From Arcuatula senhousia (Eukaryota; Mollusca; Bivalvia; Mytilida; Mytilidae): DNA of 64,000 nucleotides. The first letter of the stretch is position 1, and each line of letters starts with the position of its first letter. The notes beneath the pieces were generated by a model. The model ran no database searches, was not told the origin of the DNA, and saw nothing but the letters and a program-made list of their open reading frames with translations. The position numbers and the translations under genes are program-made. Location of the stretch: positions 15,657,001 through 15,721,000 of the forward strand of contig OZ020305.1 of NCBI GenBank assembly GCA_963971305.1, read 5' to 3'. Shown piece by piece: positions 32,701 through 39,351 of this stretch.

Positions 32701-35212
32701 ACTGAACGTTTTATATATAATGGACATAGATGCCAAAATTTCGTCACAGTTTTCCAGGAAACTACATGCCACAGCCTCTTGATATTTGGTATGTAGCTTT
32801 ATTGCATAGTACTTTAAGGTGTAAAGCGATTTTATGCCCGAAAAATAACTTCTTCCTGTTCCTGTTTGACGAATACTTAACATTTTATATATAATTGACA
32901 TAGATGCCAAATTTTCGTCGCAGTTTTCCAGGCAACTACATGCCACAGCCTCTTGATATTTGGTATGTAGCTTCATTGCATAGTACTATAAGGTGTAAAG
33001 TGATTTTATTCCCGAAAAATAACTACTTCCTGTTTGACGAATACTTAACATTTTATATATAATGGACATAGATGCCAAATTTTCATCGCAGTTTTCCAGG
33101 CAACTTCATGCCACAGCCTCTTGATATTTGGTATGTAGCTTCATGGCATAGTACTATAAGGTGTAAGGCGATTTAATGCACGAAAATTAACGACTTCCTG
33201 TTGGGCAAACAAATATAGATACGCAGGCGACATATGCCTTCCGGGGAAGGCTCCATCAAGTTGATATGATTGGACAGACAGACATTCGTATTTGTTTGTT
33301 TTTCTAAATTTCTGTCAAGCTTTTATCAAAAACCATACATGAGAATTATTTGAAACTTGATAGGAGGGTTCAGTATGACAAACTGTACATCCTAAGCAAC
33401 TTTCTGAATTTTCAGACTTCTGCTTACACTTCCTGTTTGGGGTCAGTTGTGTCCCATTAATACATTCTTGCTTAATTCTTTTCATCAAATCAAAAATGTC
33501 TGAACTTCACCCTTTTCTGGATGAGATGTGTTGATTACCTACCTACCTACCTAACTACCTACCCTGACCCACCGAAATAACATGAAACTATGTATTAAGC
33601 TCACTTTTTCAAGATACTTAGATCTAATAAATTTTCAAAGAGTTATACCCCTTTATACAAATAAATAACCATTGTTCATTCCAGATTGAAAGGGTACAGA
33701 ATGCAAGTTTGTATCAAATGTATGCTGCAAAGAAAATGGAAATGGAATCCCAGAATCCAAGTGGCACAAAAAATGAAATACAGTTATGGCATGGTACACC
33801 AGAATCAGCAGTTGTTAGCATTAACTATTATGGTTTCAACAGAAGCTATTGTCGAGATAACAGCAGTAAGTCCTTTTGTATCTAGTCTTTGGGTTAAGGT
33901 AACGGTAGGGGTATAGTTTCAATGACTTTTTCAGAAACAACATGCAGTGGGATCTTGACACTATTATCCCAAGTCTATTAGTAGTGAAGCATTTTTCCTA
34001 TACCTGCTTTTATTTTATATTAAAACAACATACAGGGGTCAATTTGTCACTATATTTTGTCTTGGAGCATCTTGCATTGTTACAAAAATTTCCATTGCAT
34101 CTTTTTGCTATATTGTTTGTACCTTTGTCCTATAATATTAGAGGAAAGAGGTACCTACCTATAGGGCATTCAAATGGTAAAAGTCTGAAAGGGCCAAGAT
34201 AAAACCTGTTAACATGAACAACAACACAAAACATATAAACACAAAATCAATCAACAATGGGAACTCAAGTCAAAAAGAGAGTTAATTTAGGAACTCCAGA
34301 AGAGGAAGCAGTGCATAGCAATTTGATGTCCATAACTCTTCTATTTTAGCTAACCTTGTGAGCTATTGTAATCACTTGGTATCCGTCATCCCTCCGTGGT
34401 CTTTCGTCCGTAAACTTTTTAAAACTTTACCTCCTCTGACGCCATAAGTCCAATTTCAACCAAACTTGGTATGGTTGTTTATTAGCAATTGGTGCTTAGA
34501 AATGATGTGTTGATTTTTGATACGTCGTAGAACATGGCCTCCGTGGCTAAAAATATACCATAGGGGTAAATTGCAGTTATTTCCAAATAACTCAAAACCA
34601 GACAGTGACAGGATGCTATAAAATTGATCAATACAACATAAACAAATTATTTCCCATTTAGCACTGCTATCCAGTTATATATGCACCAATTTATGTAAAA
34701 CAAACCAATTGTAATATTTGCATATTTACAGGGCCAAATACGTGGGTTTCATGGCTCTGGTCCTTTTGTAGTGGTTTTCCAAGGAACTTAATTCTTGACA
34801 TAGAGGTCTGGCATGCTAATGTTCTTCCTGTTTACTAAGAAATACTTAGGGTTTTACACAAGGCATGGTATATTTAGATAATATAATATAAAAAGTAATC
34901 GATGTGAACTTTTTTTCAGAGGATGCATATTGGGGTGAAGGAGTTTACTTTTCAGCAGATGCTTCATATTCTGCACGAGGTTGGCTGGCATCAGGAAACC
35001 CTACCGGTGAACATAATATATATCTATGCAATGTACTCACAGGTGTCTCTACTAAAGGACAGAGAGGGATGCGCTACCTTCCCATGCGACCAGATGGAAC
35101 CATGTTAAACTATAACTCAGCTACTGATACTAATTACAACCCAACTGTGGAATATGTTATATTTAATGACACTCAAGCATATCCAAGTTACTGCATCAAA
35201 TTCAAGTATTAG
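13..35212 (+). CDS. PARP14-like: PARP14-like ADP-ribosyltransferase, 3' ten exons
   Basis: This is a host gene, spliced, with its 5' part lying upstream of the window. Coding exons are 13-117, 2804-2872, 4165-4347, 8142-8321, 10278-10456, 11855-12061, 12623-12839, 30366-30553, 33685-33865 and 34920-35212. All junctions are GT-AG and the reading frame passes through every one. Domains in order are a macro domain, a KH-like segment, a WWE-like domain and a PARP catalytic domain. This order matches vertebrate PARP14-type proteins (intracellular ADP-ribosylation, stress and innate immune signalling in vertebrates). The catalytic triad reads His (33790), Tyr (34946), Glu (35150). Introns are 0.5-17.5 kb and full of repeats. 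The family call is firm; exact orthology to PARP14 rather than PARP15 or an invertebrate paralogue is inferred. Confidence 0.9.
214..668 (+). repeat. F3 element, degenerate copy
   Basis: The head is an imperfect palindrome (ATACCCTCTGC and a GGGGGCTAT partner) followed by a GTCTGTCC tract. The tail resembles the F3 tail of the cleaner copy at 1214-1670. Ends are diverged. Confidence 0.6.
811..960. mobile_element. Hairpin MITE, 150 bp
   Basis: The first 65 bases, starting TAAGAATTGAA, are an imperfect inverted copy of the last 65, ending TTCAATTCTTA. The centre has the inverted pair TAGCACATTTTTA / TAAAAATGTGCT. No coding capacity; superfamily not assigned. Confidence 0.8.
974..2545 (+). mobile_element. 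F1 Helentron-like element with internal repeats
   Basis: The head AGCTCACTTTGACC pairs imperfectly with a downstream GTCCATGTGAGCT and is followed by CATCCGTCGTTGTCG. The body has several approximately 155-bp tandem units marked by TTGCTTGCTTAAATGTTCAG. The tail is GGTGAGTGATTCAGGCTCC, the hairpin GGCTCCTGGGAGCC and the terminal TCTTG. An F3 copy is nested at 1214-1670. Confidence 0.8.
1214..1670 (+). mobile_element. F3 element nested in F1
   Basis: The head ATACCCCCCGC pairs with GGGGGGGTAT and is followed by repeated GTCTGTCC. The tail has the hairpin TGTGAGC/GCTTACA and ends ACTTG. It splits the F1 string CTGTTTTT|GGCTTG, so the empty site is known from other F1 copies. Confidence 0.85.
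2804..2872 (+). CDS. PARP14-like: PARP14-like exon b: macro domain helix
   Basis: A 69-nt exon between AAG|GT and A|GTAAGT. It joins in frame to the previous exon to give TGAVSNAIKKKC, matching the G-V-A-x-A-I helix that follows the first macro-domain loop. It ends in phase 1. Confidence 0.8.
3030..4070 (+). repeat. Degenerate F3-like head followed by F1b-type body
   Basis: It starts with ATACCCCCCTTG and its inverse GTGGGGGGTAT, then GTCTGTCTGTCC. From about 3340 it switches to F1b body sequence (AACCAAACTTG, GTGTATAGAACT, CATCAAATCATATG). This is a chimera or nested remnant without a clean end. The rest of the intron up to exon c holds nothing else recognisable. Confidence 0.5.
4165..4347 (+). 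CDS. PARP14-like: PARP14-like exon c: central macro domain
   Basis: The acceptor is ATAG and the donor is G|GTAATT. It encodes the strand carrying HIIHVAT, a helix (VIKSALKKAERK) and the conserved FPAIGTG motif, the second ligand-binding loop of macro domains. That loop is well conserved, unlike the first. Confidence 0.88.
4818..5962 (+). mobile_element. F4 element with six 168-bp tandem units
   Basis: The head ATGTCGCCTGCAACGTGTTGC is a palindrome closing at GCGACAT. The marker CAGTTTTCCAGG recurs at 4951, 5119, 5287, 5455, 5623 and 5791, exactly 168 bp apart. The tail repeats GCAGGCGACAT, then the hairpin GCCTTCCGGGGAAGGC and CCATCTAG. No protein is encoded; short ORFs here come from the array. 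Confidence 0.85.
6094..6250. mobile_element. Hairpin MITE, about 157 bp
   Basis: A near-perfect foldback: TAAGGAATGACTTTAATAG at the left is inverted at the right, and GGTAGGGTCGTTTTACGCT pairs with AGCGTAAAACGACCCTACC. The loop holds the palindrome AAAGCGCGAAGCGCTTT-like core. Inserted in a CCCCGGGG element. Confidence 0.85.
7540..7806 (+). repeat. F2 fragment lacking its head
   Basis: It starts inside the GTCGTCGTCTGTAGACAC part of F2 and ends with the F2 tail (ATGTTGTGGTGGTATCGGCG, CAGCTTTTTATT). A second truncated F2-like stretch follows to about 8110, so the remainder of intron c-d is repeat-derived. Confidence 0.65.
8142..8321 (+). CDS. PARP14-like: PARP14-like exon d: end of macro domain
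   Basis: The acceptor is CCTTAG and the donor is G|GTCAGT. In frame it completes IGTGG and adds the last helix and strand (IMEALIEFARER, VYLVIFQEKM). The exon then leaves the macro fold for a Gly/Ser linker. Confidence 0.85.
8345..8773 (+). repeat. Two degenerate F3-type fragments
   Basis: 8345-8560 has the F3 pattern of GTCTTTCTGTCTGCC and CTCCTAAACC-CTTGATGGAT in decayed form. 8601-8773 begins with CCCCTCTTTGAAAAGTGGGGGG and a GTCTGTCTGTCC tract, then is cut by the F1 copy that follows. Confidence 0.5.
8774..10194 (+). mobile_element. F1 element, near complete
   Basis: The head AGCTCACCTAGACC pairs with GGTCCATGTGAGCT and leads into GTCCGTCGTCGTCG. At least six internal units of about 155 bp are visible through GCTTGCTTAAATGTTCAG. 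The tail has GGTGAGCGATTCAGG, the GGCTCCTGCGAGCC hairpin and CTTG. It fills most of the intron between exons d and e. Confidence 0.82.
10278..10456 (+). CDS. PARP14-like: PARP14-like exon e: KH-like segment, first half
   Basis: The acceptor is TTTGTAG and the donor is GAG|GTATAT. The encoded stretch has a beta strand (VSFTIFYLKG) followed by a charged helix (AKKLLEKAIEDKY). This resembles the degenerate KH-like repeats between macro and WWE domains of PARP9/PARP14 proteins. It lies 83 bp after the end of an F1 repeat. Confidence 0.75.
10799..11155 (+). repeat. 146-bp tandem repeat, about 2.4 copies
   Basis: The string CAGAAGAATGGTTAA recurs at 10801, 10947 and 11093, giving a 146-bp period. 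Each unit contains CCACATCAACCATATTGG and GCTTCGAATGCTGGCTGTGG. Copies are about 97% alike. No family recognised. Confidence 0.8.
11282..11847 (+). mobile_element. Short F1 element abutting exon f
   Basis: The head AGCTCACCTCAACC is split after GGTCCAT by a nested MITE and resumes with TGTGAGCTATTGCCATCAC at 11466. The tail is GTGAGCAGTGACTCTTTGGAGCC-like and ends CCTTTTG at 11847. Exon f starts at 11855, so the element supplies the sequence just before the acceptor. Confidence 0.7.
11306..11465. mobile_element. MITE with GCAGTGCTG inverted ends
   Basis: The inverted ends are TTGCAGTGCTGTCAAG and CTTGGCAGCACTGCA around a 130-bp core with two direct TTTGATCTTTGTTTTT copies. Removing it restores the F1 head GGTCCATGTGAGCT. 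Superfamily not assigned. The 540-bp intron between exons f and g holds nothing recognisable. Confidence 0.75.
11855..12061 (+). CDS. PARP14-like: PARP14-like exon f: KH-like second half, start of WWE
   Basis: The acceptor TTTCACAG and donor AAG|GTAAAA bound a phase-0 exon. It encodes an I-x-I strand, the motif VILEGLIDEVMAAKQEV and a helix, then VQWFFK, which opens the WWE-like domain. An F1 repeat ends only a few bases upstream of the acceptor. Confidence 0.82.
12623..12839 (+). CDS. PARP14-like: PARP14-like exon g: WWE-like domain
   Basis: The acceptor is TTTGTAG and the donor is AAAG|GTATAT. It continues from VQWFF with YPVLINMYLETAY, then a strand with VIVLKDMTEC and the terminal IIRREKL. 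This is the layout of WWE domains, which bind iso-ADP-ribose or terminal ADP-ribose. The second canonical Trp is not evident, so this is a degenerate WWE. Confidence 0.78.
14037..14437 (+). repeat. F1 fragment without head or tail
   Basis: It starts at TGCCATCATTTGGCGTCC, lacking the AGCTCACC palindrome, and is cut at CATGTTTTG by the next F2 head. No matching F1 tail remains in the stack, so a deletion is implied. Confidence 0.65.
14911..16829 (+). mobile_element. F1b element with three tandem body units of about 500 bp
   Basis: The head is AGCTCACCTGAAGGGTCAG, followed by GTCGTCTGTCGTCCG. The body repeats a long unit about every 500 bp (marker AACCAAACTT at 15024, 15523, 16025 and a shorter last one). 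The tail is GTCAGGTGAGCGATTCAGG, hairpin, CTCTTG. Open frames such as the one at 15991-16302 are repeat by-products. Confidence 0.75.
17152..18305 (+). mobile_element. F1 element, complete
   Basis: The head AGCTCACCTGGCCAAAGGCC pairs with GGCCATGTGAGCT and is followed by a GTCGTCGTCGTCCG tract. Five body units of about 155 bp carry GATAGAGAAAAG and TTGCTTGCTTAAATG. The tail ends GGGAGCCTCTTG. Confidence 0.85.
18306..18960 (+). repeat. Tandem array, about 130-148-bp period, F2 core
   Basis: GTGGTCCGATTTTGA-like strings recur at 18313, 18459, 18607, 18738 and 18876. Each unit has GCGACCCCC, a TTACGTAAT site and GGGGCCAAAAGG. ORFs on both strands of the array are coincidental. Confidence 0.75.
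20684..20743 (+). repeat. (GTC)n microsatellite
   Basis: Nearly pure GTC units, with one GTT change, inside the 5' part of an F2 copy. All F1, F2 and F4 copies carry a shorter version in the same place. Confidence 0.9.
20931..22327 (+). mobile_element. F7 element with 135-bp minisatellite
   Basis: The head ATGTCTCCCAAACGAAGTTTG folds with GGAGACAT. A partial copy of the head sequence returns inverted near 22275. The 3' end has the hairpin GAAACTG/CAGTTTC, then ATACCTTG. The flanks TTTATT and TTATTC rejoin to the uninterrupted F2 sequence seen at 25234. Confidence 0.78.
21275..21960 (+). repeat. Minisatellite, 135-bp period, five copies
   Basis: CCCCACCC recurs at 21410, 21545, 21680, 21815 and 21947 (steps 135, 135, 135, 132). 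Because the period is a multiple of three, the minus strand stays open for 199 codons. This is a repeat artefact, not a gene. Confidence 0.88.
25384..26586 (+). mobile_element. F1 element, complete
   Basis: The head AGCTCACCTGGACCGAAGG folds with GGTCCATGTGAGCT; a (GTC)n tract follows. It has six body units and ends with the hairpin and CTCTTG. It splits the F2 string GACTTTTTT|ATTTGTGG known uninterrupted at 22470. Confidence 0.85.
27569..27865 (+). mobile_element. F8 element, about 300 bp
   Basis: The head ATACCCTGCCACACGAAG pairs with GTGGCAGGGTAT, then GTCGGTCCGTCCGTCC. The tail GTGGCGGGGTATCATT is followed by the short hairpin TAATG/CATTA. It is the smallest palindrome-headed family here; its 3' boundary is uncertain by about 15 bp. 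Confidence 0.7.
28156..29396 (+). repeat. About eight tandem units of 160-161 bp (F6 core)
   Basis: TCCACAAATT recurs at about 28211, 28350, 28511, 28671, 28832, 28993, 29154 and 29315. The spacing is 160-161 bp except for one shorter step of 139. The unit length matches the bivalve BIV160-type core repeats. Short ORFs here are by-products. Confidence 0.85.
29413..29694. mobile_element. TIR MITE with TAA flanks
   Basis: The termini GGCACGGACCATATGATTTT and its inverse near 29655-29694 form a TIR of about 40 bp that includes the G-run GGGGGGGGCCTGGGAT. The core has repeats of GAAAAAAATAATCTGGC. TAA occurs on both sides, as expected for PIF/Harbinger-type 3-bp duplications; that assignment is inferred. 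Confidence 0.7.
29871..30338 (+). mobile_element. F2 element ending just before exon h
   Basis: The head AAGACCACAAATAATTTGTG is a palindrome reading into GGTCGTATAATG. The tail CATGCTGCGCTCTGGGTAGC is followed by TTTTTATT at 30338. Exon h starts 28 bp later. Confidence 0.7.
30366..30553 (+). CDS. PARP14-like: PARP14-like exon h: start of PARP catalytic domain
   Basis: It follows a 17.5-kb intron; the acceptor is GTATTAG and the donor AAG|GTAGTA. The phase-1 junction gives KGGAGSFEPPPEWDEQG, the usual entry into a PARP14-type catalytic domain. It continues with FQSVQKKFIDSVF, the helix that precedes the NAD fold. An F2 repeat ends about 28 bp upstream of the exon. Confidence 0.88.
30726..31667 (+). 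mobile_element. F5 element with 170-bp tandem units
   Basis: The head GTCTCGCCTGCGACGAATG folds with GTCGCAAAAGGCGAGAC, then a GGC/GAC-rich tract. TTATGTTACACC-type markers sit at 30871, 31041, 31211, 31381 and 31544 (170-bp steps, last 163). The tail repeats CGACAGGCGAGAC, then GAGACATGTCTC, and ends GTTAACAG. Confidence 0.82.
31714..33480 (+). mobile_element. F9 element split by an F4 copy
   Basis: The head ATGCCCCCGCAACGACATG folds with GTCGGGTGGGGGGCAT. The body repeats CAAGCTTTTCTCAGAAACC and ACTTTCAGACC about every 180 bp, before and after the nested F4 copy. The 3' end is not clear. Confidence 0.65.
32296..33260 (+). mobile_element. F4 element with five tandem units
   Basis: The head ATGTCACCTGCAAGGTGTTG is partly duplicated. 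CAGTTTTCCAGG-type markers lie at 32412, 32580, 32747, 32921 and 33089 (168, 167, 174, 168). The tail is GCAGGCGACATATG, hairpin GCCTTCCGGGGAAGGC, CCATCAAG. Confidence 0.82.
33536..33566 (+). repeat. (ACCT)n microsatellite
   Basis: About seven ACCT units with one CTAA interruption, 120 bp upstream of exon i. No further feature is seen between the F9 end and the exon. Confidence 0.8.
33685..33865 (+). CDS. PARP14-like: PARP14-like exon i: catalytic histidine exon
   Basis: The acceptor is TTCCAG and the donor A|GTAAGT. It encodes IERVQNASLYQMYAAKK and then LWHGTPE, with the first catalytic residue His at 33790-33792. It ends with the GFNRSYC motif typical of mono-ADP-ribosyltransferase PARPs. 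Confidence 0.93.
34348..34600 (+). repeat. F1b 5' fragment in the last intron
   Basis: It has a decayed head (AGCTAACCTTGTGAGCTATTG), GTCCGTAAACTTTTTAAAAC and AACCAAACTTGGTATGG. It stops without a tail. The rest of the intron is unassigned AT-rich sequence. Confidence 0.6.
34920..35212 (+). CDS. PARP14-like: PARP14-like last coding exon: catalytic Tyr/Glu and stop
   Basis: The acceptor is TTTTCAG and the stop TAG is at 35210. It encodes AYWGEGVYFSADASYSARG (catalytic Tyr at 34946-34948), the LTG strand and a C-terminal TVEYVIFNDTQAYPSYCI. In PARP1 the equivalent position to the Glu at 35150-35152 is the catalytic Glu; human PARP14-type enzymes carry a hydrophobic residue there. The protein ends five residues after the YCI strand, as usual for the family. 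Confidence 0.93.
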
Positions 35213-35312
35213 AAGATGAAACGCAATTGATATTTGGGCTTTAAGAGGACATTGTTTTGTATTAATCCAAGGTTGATGTTTTGTGTCTATATATTTTATT
35301 AAGATTATTATC

Positions 35313-35700
35313 AGTACCCCTAGCAAACAAAAGTCTGGGGGCTATATAGGAATCGCATTGTCTGTCTGTCCTCAAACCTCTTAAGCACAACTCCTCCTAA
35401 ACTGCTTGATGTATTTTGATAAAACCTCTTACATGAAGGAAGAACATCATATGGAAATTAGCATTTATTAATTCTAGGAATTTTTAGAAAGGGCAGTTTC
35501 ACAAACAGCTCACTGAGGACAAAAGGGGTAGTTCCAGACACCTAAATTTGCACTAATATAACATTTTTTTCTAACAAAAAGGGGATTCCAACTGAATTCA
35601 TTGCTCTTGGATATCATTCCATTAATTGTATTTGGTTTACCGTTAGAGAGTTCAATGTGAAGCAGGGGCATCCTTTGTGAGCTCACTTGCAGTATTAATA
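35313..35700 (+). repeat. F3 copy inside the 3' UTR
   Basis: It has ACCCCTAGCAAACAAAAGTC with an inverted GGGGGCTATATAGG partner, TGTCTGTCTGTCC, and the F3 tail GGGGCATCCTTTGTGAGC followed by CACTTGCAGTATTA. It would be transcribed in the PARP14-like mRNA. Confidence 0.65.
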
Positions 35701-37248
35701 GTTGTCAATTTATCACGATATTTCAGATTTATTGTTGTGTTGATGATTTGTTTAAATTGTTGATATAGAGCCATACATATTTTTTTAATTCATTGAAGTT
35801 CTAATTTAATTTTAATGCAGAAACAGATTATCAAAGTATGTCTATAACTTCCTCTGTCAGGGTGTGTGGCCATCATATTTTCTTTTAAAGCCATTTACAT
35901 GTCTGACTTCAATTCTTTGGTTGACACTTCCAAGATTTCCCAAAACTGGTGGACATTTGAAAAAAAAAATCCACAAATTTATTGTTTTATTTTTTTCTGA
36001 ATTTTTTTTGCGTAATTTTTTCAGCAACTACTTATCACAGCCTCTTAGAATTTAATATGCAGTATCAGCATAAAATCTCATATTGTGGAATTCAGTTTCA
36101 GGTCTGTGTCACACCCACTTCAAATCTCTGTTAAATGAAAACAGTCAAGTTTTGTCTTTGACACATATAAGAAATGTCCTGATATGTTTACTGTTGTCTT
36201 TTATTTGAATATGAATGAGAAATGGTTTCTCTAAAAGCTCATAGTGAGCTTACATATTAATTTAGCTCTTGTATTCACTGATTTATTACTTCTTATGTCA
36301 GTTTTTCCAAAAAATTGTTATCGACAAAAAAAGTATTTTGAATTTATACATGTTTTAACATATATTATAAAGCACTTGTTTCATTAGAGATGTCATTCCA
36401 ACTATAAAGCTTCTGTGATAGTCCAATAATCCTAGATAATTGTTGTTTATGATCATTCAAAAGCATTTGCAAAGAGTTTATGAATTTTATGTTTTTGATA
36501 TGCTTTGATTGATATGTGTTAGTTGTGTCTCAAATCTTTGATGATTGATATGAACCTTTGTCTGTATTTTTGGTCTTTTAATAATAGTGTCACCTGCAAC
36601 TGTTATTATTGGCTTTTAATAGTAGGTTATTATTTTTGTTTGTGTGGATAGAACTCATATTTGTCGTGCAAAATATATTTAGTAATTTTAATAATTGATG
36701 TATTTAATGGCAATTTATAAATGTTTGATACTTTAAAGCAGCTTGTTCTTTAAGTGGCTTTTTCTGAATGTCTTTGCTTGCTTACGCTTTCTTGTAGTAA
36801 AAAGTTAATTCTAATTTGCAATAACAGGAAGTAAGATTTGATGCTGTGAATTTGTCTTTAGACTAAAAATGTGTACTACCGCATAAATACATGCTTATAT
36901 ACTTCACTGTCACCGCTTAGAAATATTCTAAAACTCTTATTTTGATAATAAAATTAAATTGAGACAGTTTTAGCTATAGATGGTGTGTCTAATGATTTAC
37001 TACTAACAATGTCTTTCACTTGACCAAAAGCGCTTAGTAATAGGTCTATAACGTTTAGACCGGTACACTTATTTCAGATTTCATGTTATCTTTTAAATGT
37101 AATAATTTGAAAATAGATTTAAGAAATGTATTGTTAGTTGTGAATTTGTCAAGATGTTACAACTGGCACTCACTTTATTTTTTCAAAAAGCTTTATTAAA
37201 TAGCATATATGTATTTCTTTCATGTATTTGTGAATTATAAAAATAATC

Positions 37249-37254
37249 AATAAA
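37249..37254 (+). terminator. Poly(A) signal of the PARP14-like gene
   Basis: AATAAA within an AT-rich tail 2 kb after the stop codon. An earlier AATAAA is at 36947. Confidence 0.55.
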
Positions 37255-37327
37255 GAAATGTAACTTAAACATAATGTGTTACTCTACTATTTCTTAATTG
37301 CATTCATCAATCACGTACCCTATTTTT

Positions 37328-37440
37328 AGCTCAACTGGACCGAAGGTCCATGTGAGCTATTGCTATCTCCTGGCGTCAGTTGTCATCTGTTGTCTTTCAT
37401 TGTCTGTCATCCATTAACAATTTTTAGATTACCTGGACTA
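37328..37440 (+). repeat. F1 5'-end fragment
   Basis: AGCTCAACTGGACCGAAGG and its inverse GGTCCATGTGAGCT with a decayed GTC tract. It is cut off just before the next F1 copy. Confidence 0.65.
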
Positions 37441-37449
37441 GCGTTTTTT

Positions 37450-39351
37450 AGCTCACCTGACCCGAAGGGTCATGTGAGCTATTGTCATCGTTAGGCGTCC
37501 GTCGTCCGTCCGTCGTCCTTTAACTTTTCTTCAAAGATCTTCTTCTCTGAAACCACTGAAGGGATTGCATTGAAACTTGGTATACTTGATCTTTAGGATG
37601 TCCTCTACCAAGTTTGTGAATTATATACAACTCGACAAACCAACATGGCCGCCGTTGCTAAAAATAGAACAGGGGGGTCAGACCATTGTTTTTGGCTTAT
37701 AACTCGAAAAGTATAAGAGATAGAGAAAATCCGAAGCAACTTTCCTTGTTCAGCATCAAACGTTCTACAATTCTCTCCATTGAGTCGAAGTTGTGAAACG
37801 ACTCCTTATAGGAGTTATTGCCCTTTAATCGTCAAAATTGACCATTTTTGCAGTTTTTGGACTATATCTTTAAAACCGTTAGAGCTAGAGGAAAAGTTAG
37901 CATTGCAGAATTGTTGAGCTCATTGAGATCTACAAAAATGATTTCAGGGTCAAAATTGTCAGATCAGCCGTTTAAGAGTTATTCCCCTTTAACTGTTTTT
38001 TCCATTGATTTACACTGATTTTCAAAAATCTTCTTCTCTGAAACCACTGAAGGGATTGCATTGATACTTGGTATACTTGATCTTTAGGATGTCCTCTACC
38101 AAGTTTGTGAATTATATACACGTCAACATGGCCGCTGTTGCTAAAAATAGAACAGGTGGGTCAGACCAAAGTTTTTAGCTTATTGCTTAAAAGGTATAAG
38201 AGAAATTAAAATAGAAGAAAATGAGATGCGGAATAAATGTACGCGACACGACACAATCAACAATATAAACGTTAATTTAAAACATCCACAATGGAAAACA
38301 GCCAGCAGCCTTCAATGCGACCAGTGGTCGCTGATCGCTGTCTTTCAATTGGCCTCGGATTGAAAATCAAGCCCAATCCTAAAGTGTAATGAAAGACCAT
38401 CTTCTTGACAAAAAAAAACCAATTAACATAAATTCGACTAAATACAAACATAAGCTTTGATAAAGATTTCTGGCTAATGACAGGCACATTAAAAATGTGG
38501 CGAGGTTAAACTAATCTTTTGGCGCCAACCTTCCCCCTATTGATAATCAACAACAAAGCAGTAAAAATCAAATCGATAGAAGTTCAATTCAACAAGAGGG
38601 TATCTGAGACAAAAGGACAACAATTAATTAACAGGACGTAGAGATAAGCGTAGTTCTCTTGAGAACACTCGAAGTTACTTACAGCTAGCTAATAAGCATC
38701 CATCGACTGACGTAAAAAAACAAGTATGTCGATCTTAAATCCGACACAACACGTCAAACAATTCATAATTTGATGATGCAACCATTCTTCTTCAGCATCA
38801 AAAGCTCTACAAAATTCTCCATTGAGTCGAAGTTTTACGATTGAGGGGACATAACTCCTATACAAAAATCGTCCAACAATTTTGACTAAAAATTGAGGGA
38901 CGACTTTTTATAGGAGTTCTGTTCCCTTAGTCGTAAAAACTGGCTATTCTCACAGTTTTTTTTTCTTCTTTTAAAACTGTAAGTGCTAGAGGAAAAATTT
39001 GCATAGGAGAATTGTGAATTCATTAAGATCTACAAAAATTATTTCAGATGACCCTTTATAGGGGTTATTGTCCTTTAAAGGTGAACAATATTGTTTTTTC
39101 GTGTATATGACCCATAAGGCTGAAGCCCCTCCTTTTAAAAGGTATGGCCCCTAATTGCCAAGTTTTAGGTTATTGCCTTGCAGATTGAACCTATAAAAGA
39201 TTAAGAAAAGCTTTGGTTTGCTTGAATATTTAGCTATATGTGCTTTACACATCTTTGATGATCCTTTATTGGTGTTTTCACCTCAGGTATCCCAATTTCT
39301 TTTTCATTCAATAACGTCAGATGAGCGATTCAGGTTCCTGTGAGCCTCTTG
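37450..39351 (+). mobile_element. F1 element interrupted by Penelope UTR sequence
   Basis: The head AGCTCACCTGACCCGAAGGG folds with GGGTCATGTGAGCT. The body is a divergent F1 type with two 5' units (37520 and 38030). It is split at about 38210-38770 and ends TGAGCCTCTTG at 39351. Diverged F1 body sequence continues to about 39700; nothing is recognised from there to 40450. Confidence 0.72.
38210..38770 (-). mobile_element. Penelope-like element fragment, UTR only
   Basis: It aligns along its length with 62765-63340, sharing GTACGCGACAC, GCCAGCAGCCTTCAA, GTGGCGAGGTTAAACTA and ATCCGACACAACAC. The same sequence precedes Penelope reverse transcriptase coding sequence at 42112 and 45760 in the opposite orientation. 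It has no reverse transcriptase codons of its own. Confidence 0.7.

Larger units (their letters stand above)
35213..37254 (+). other. 3' UTR of the PARP14-like gene with two poly(A) signals
   Basis: No coding exon follows the stop. Canonical AATAAA hexamers are at 36947-36952 and 37249-37254; the second lies in an AT-rich tail and is the likelier main signal. The UTR carries an F3-type repeat at 35313-35700. The extent is inferred from the hexamers only. Confidence 0.6.
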
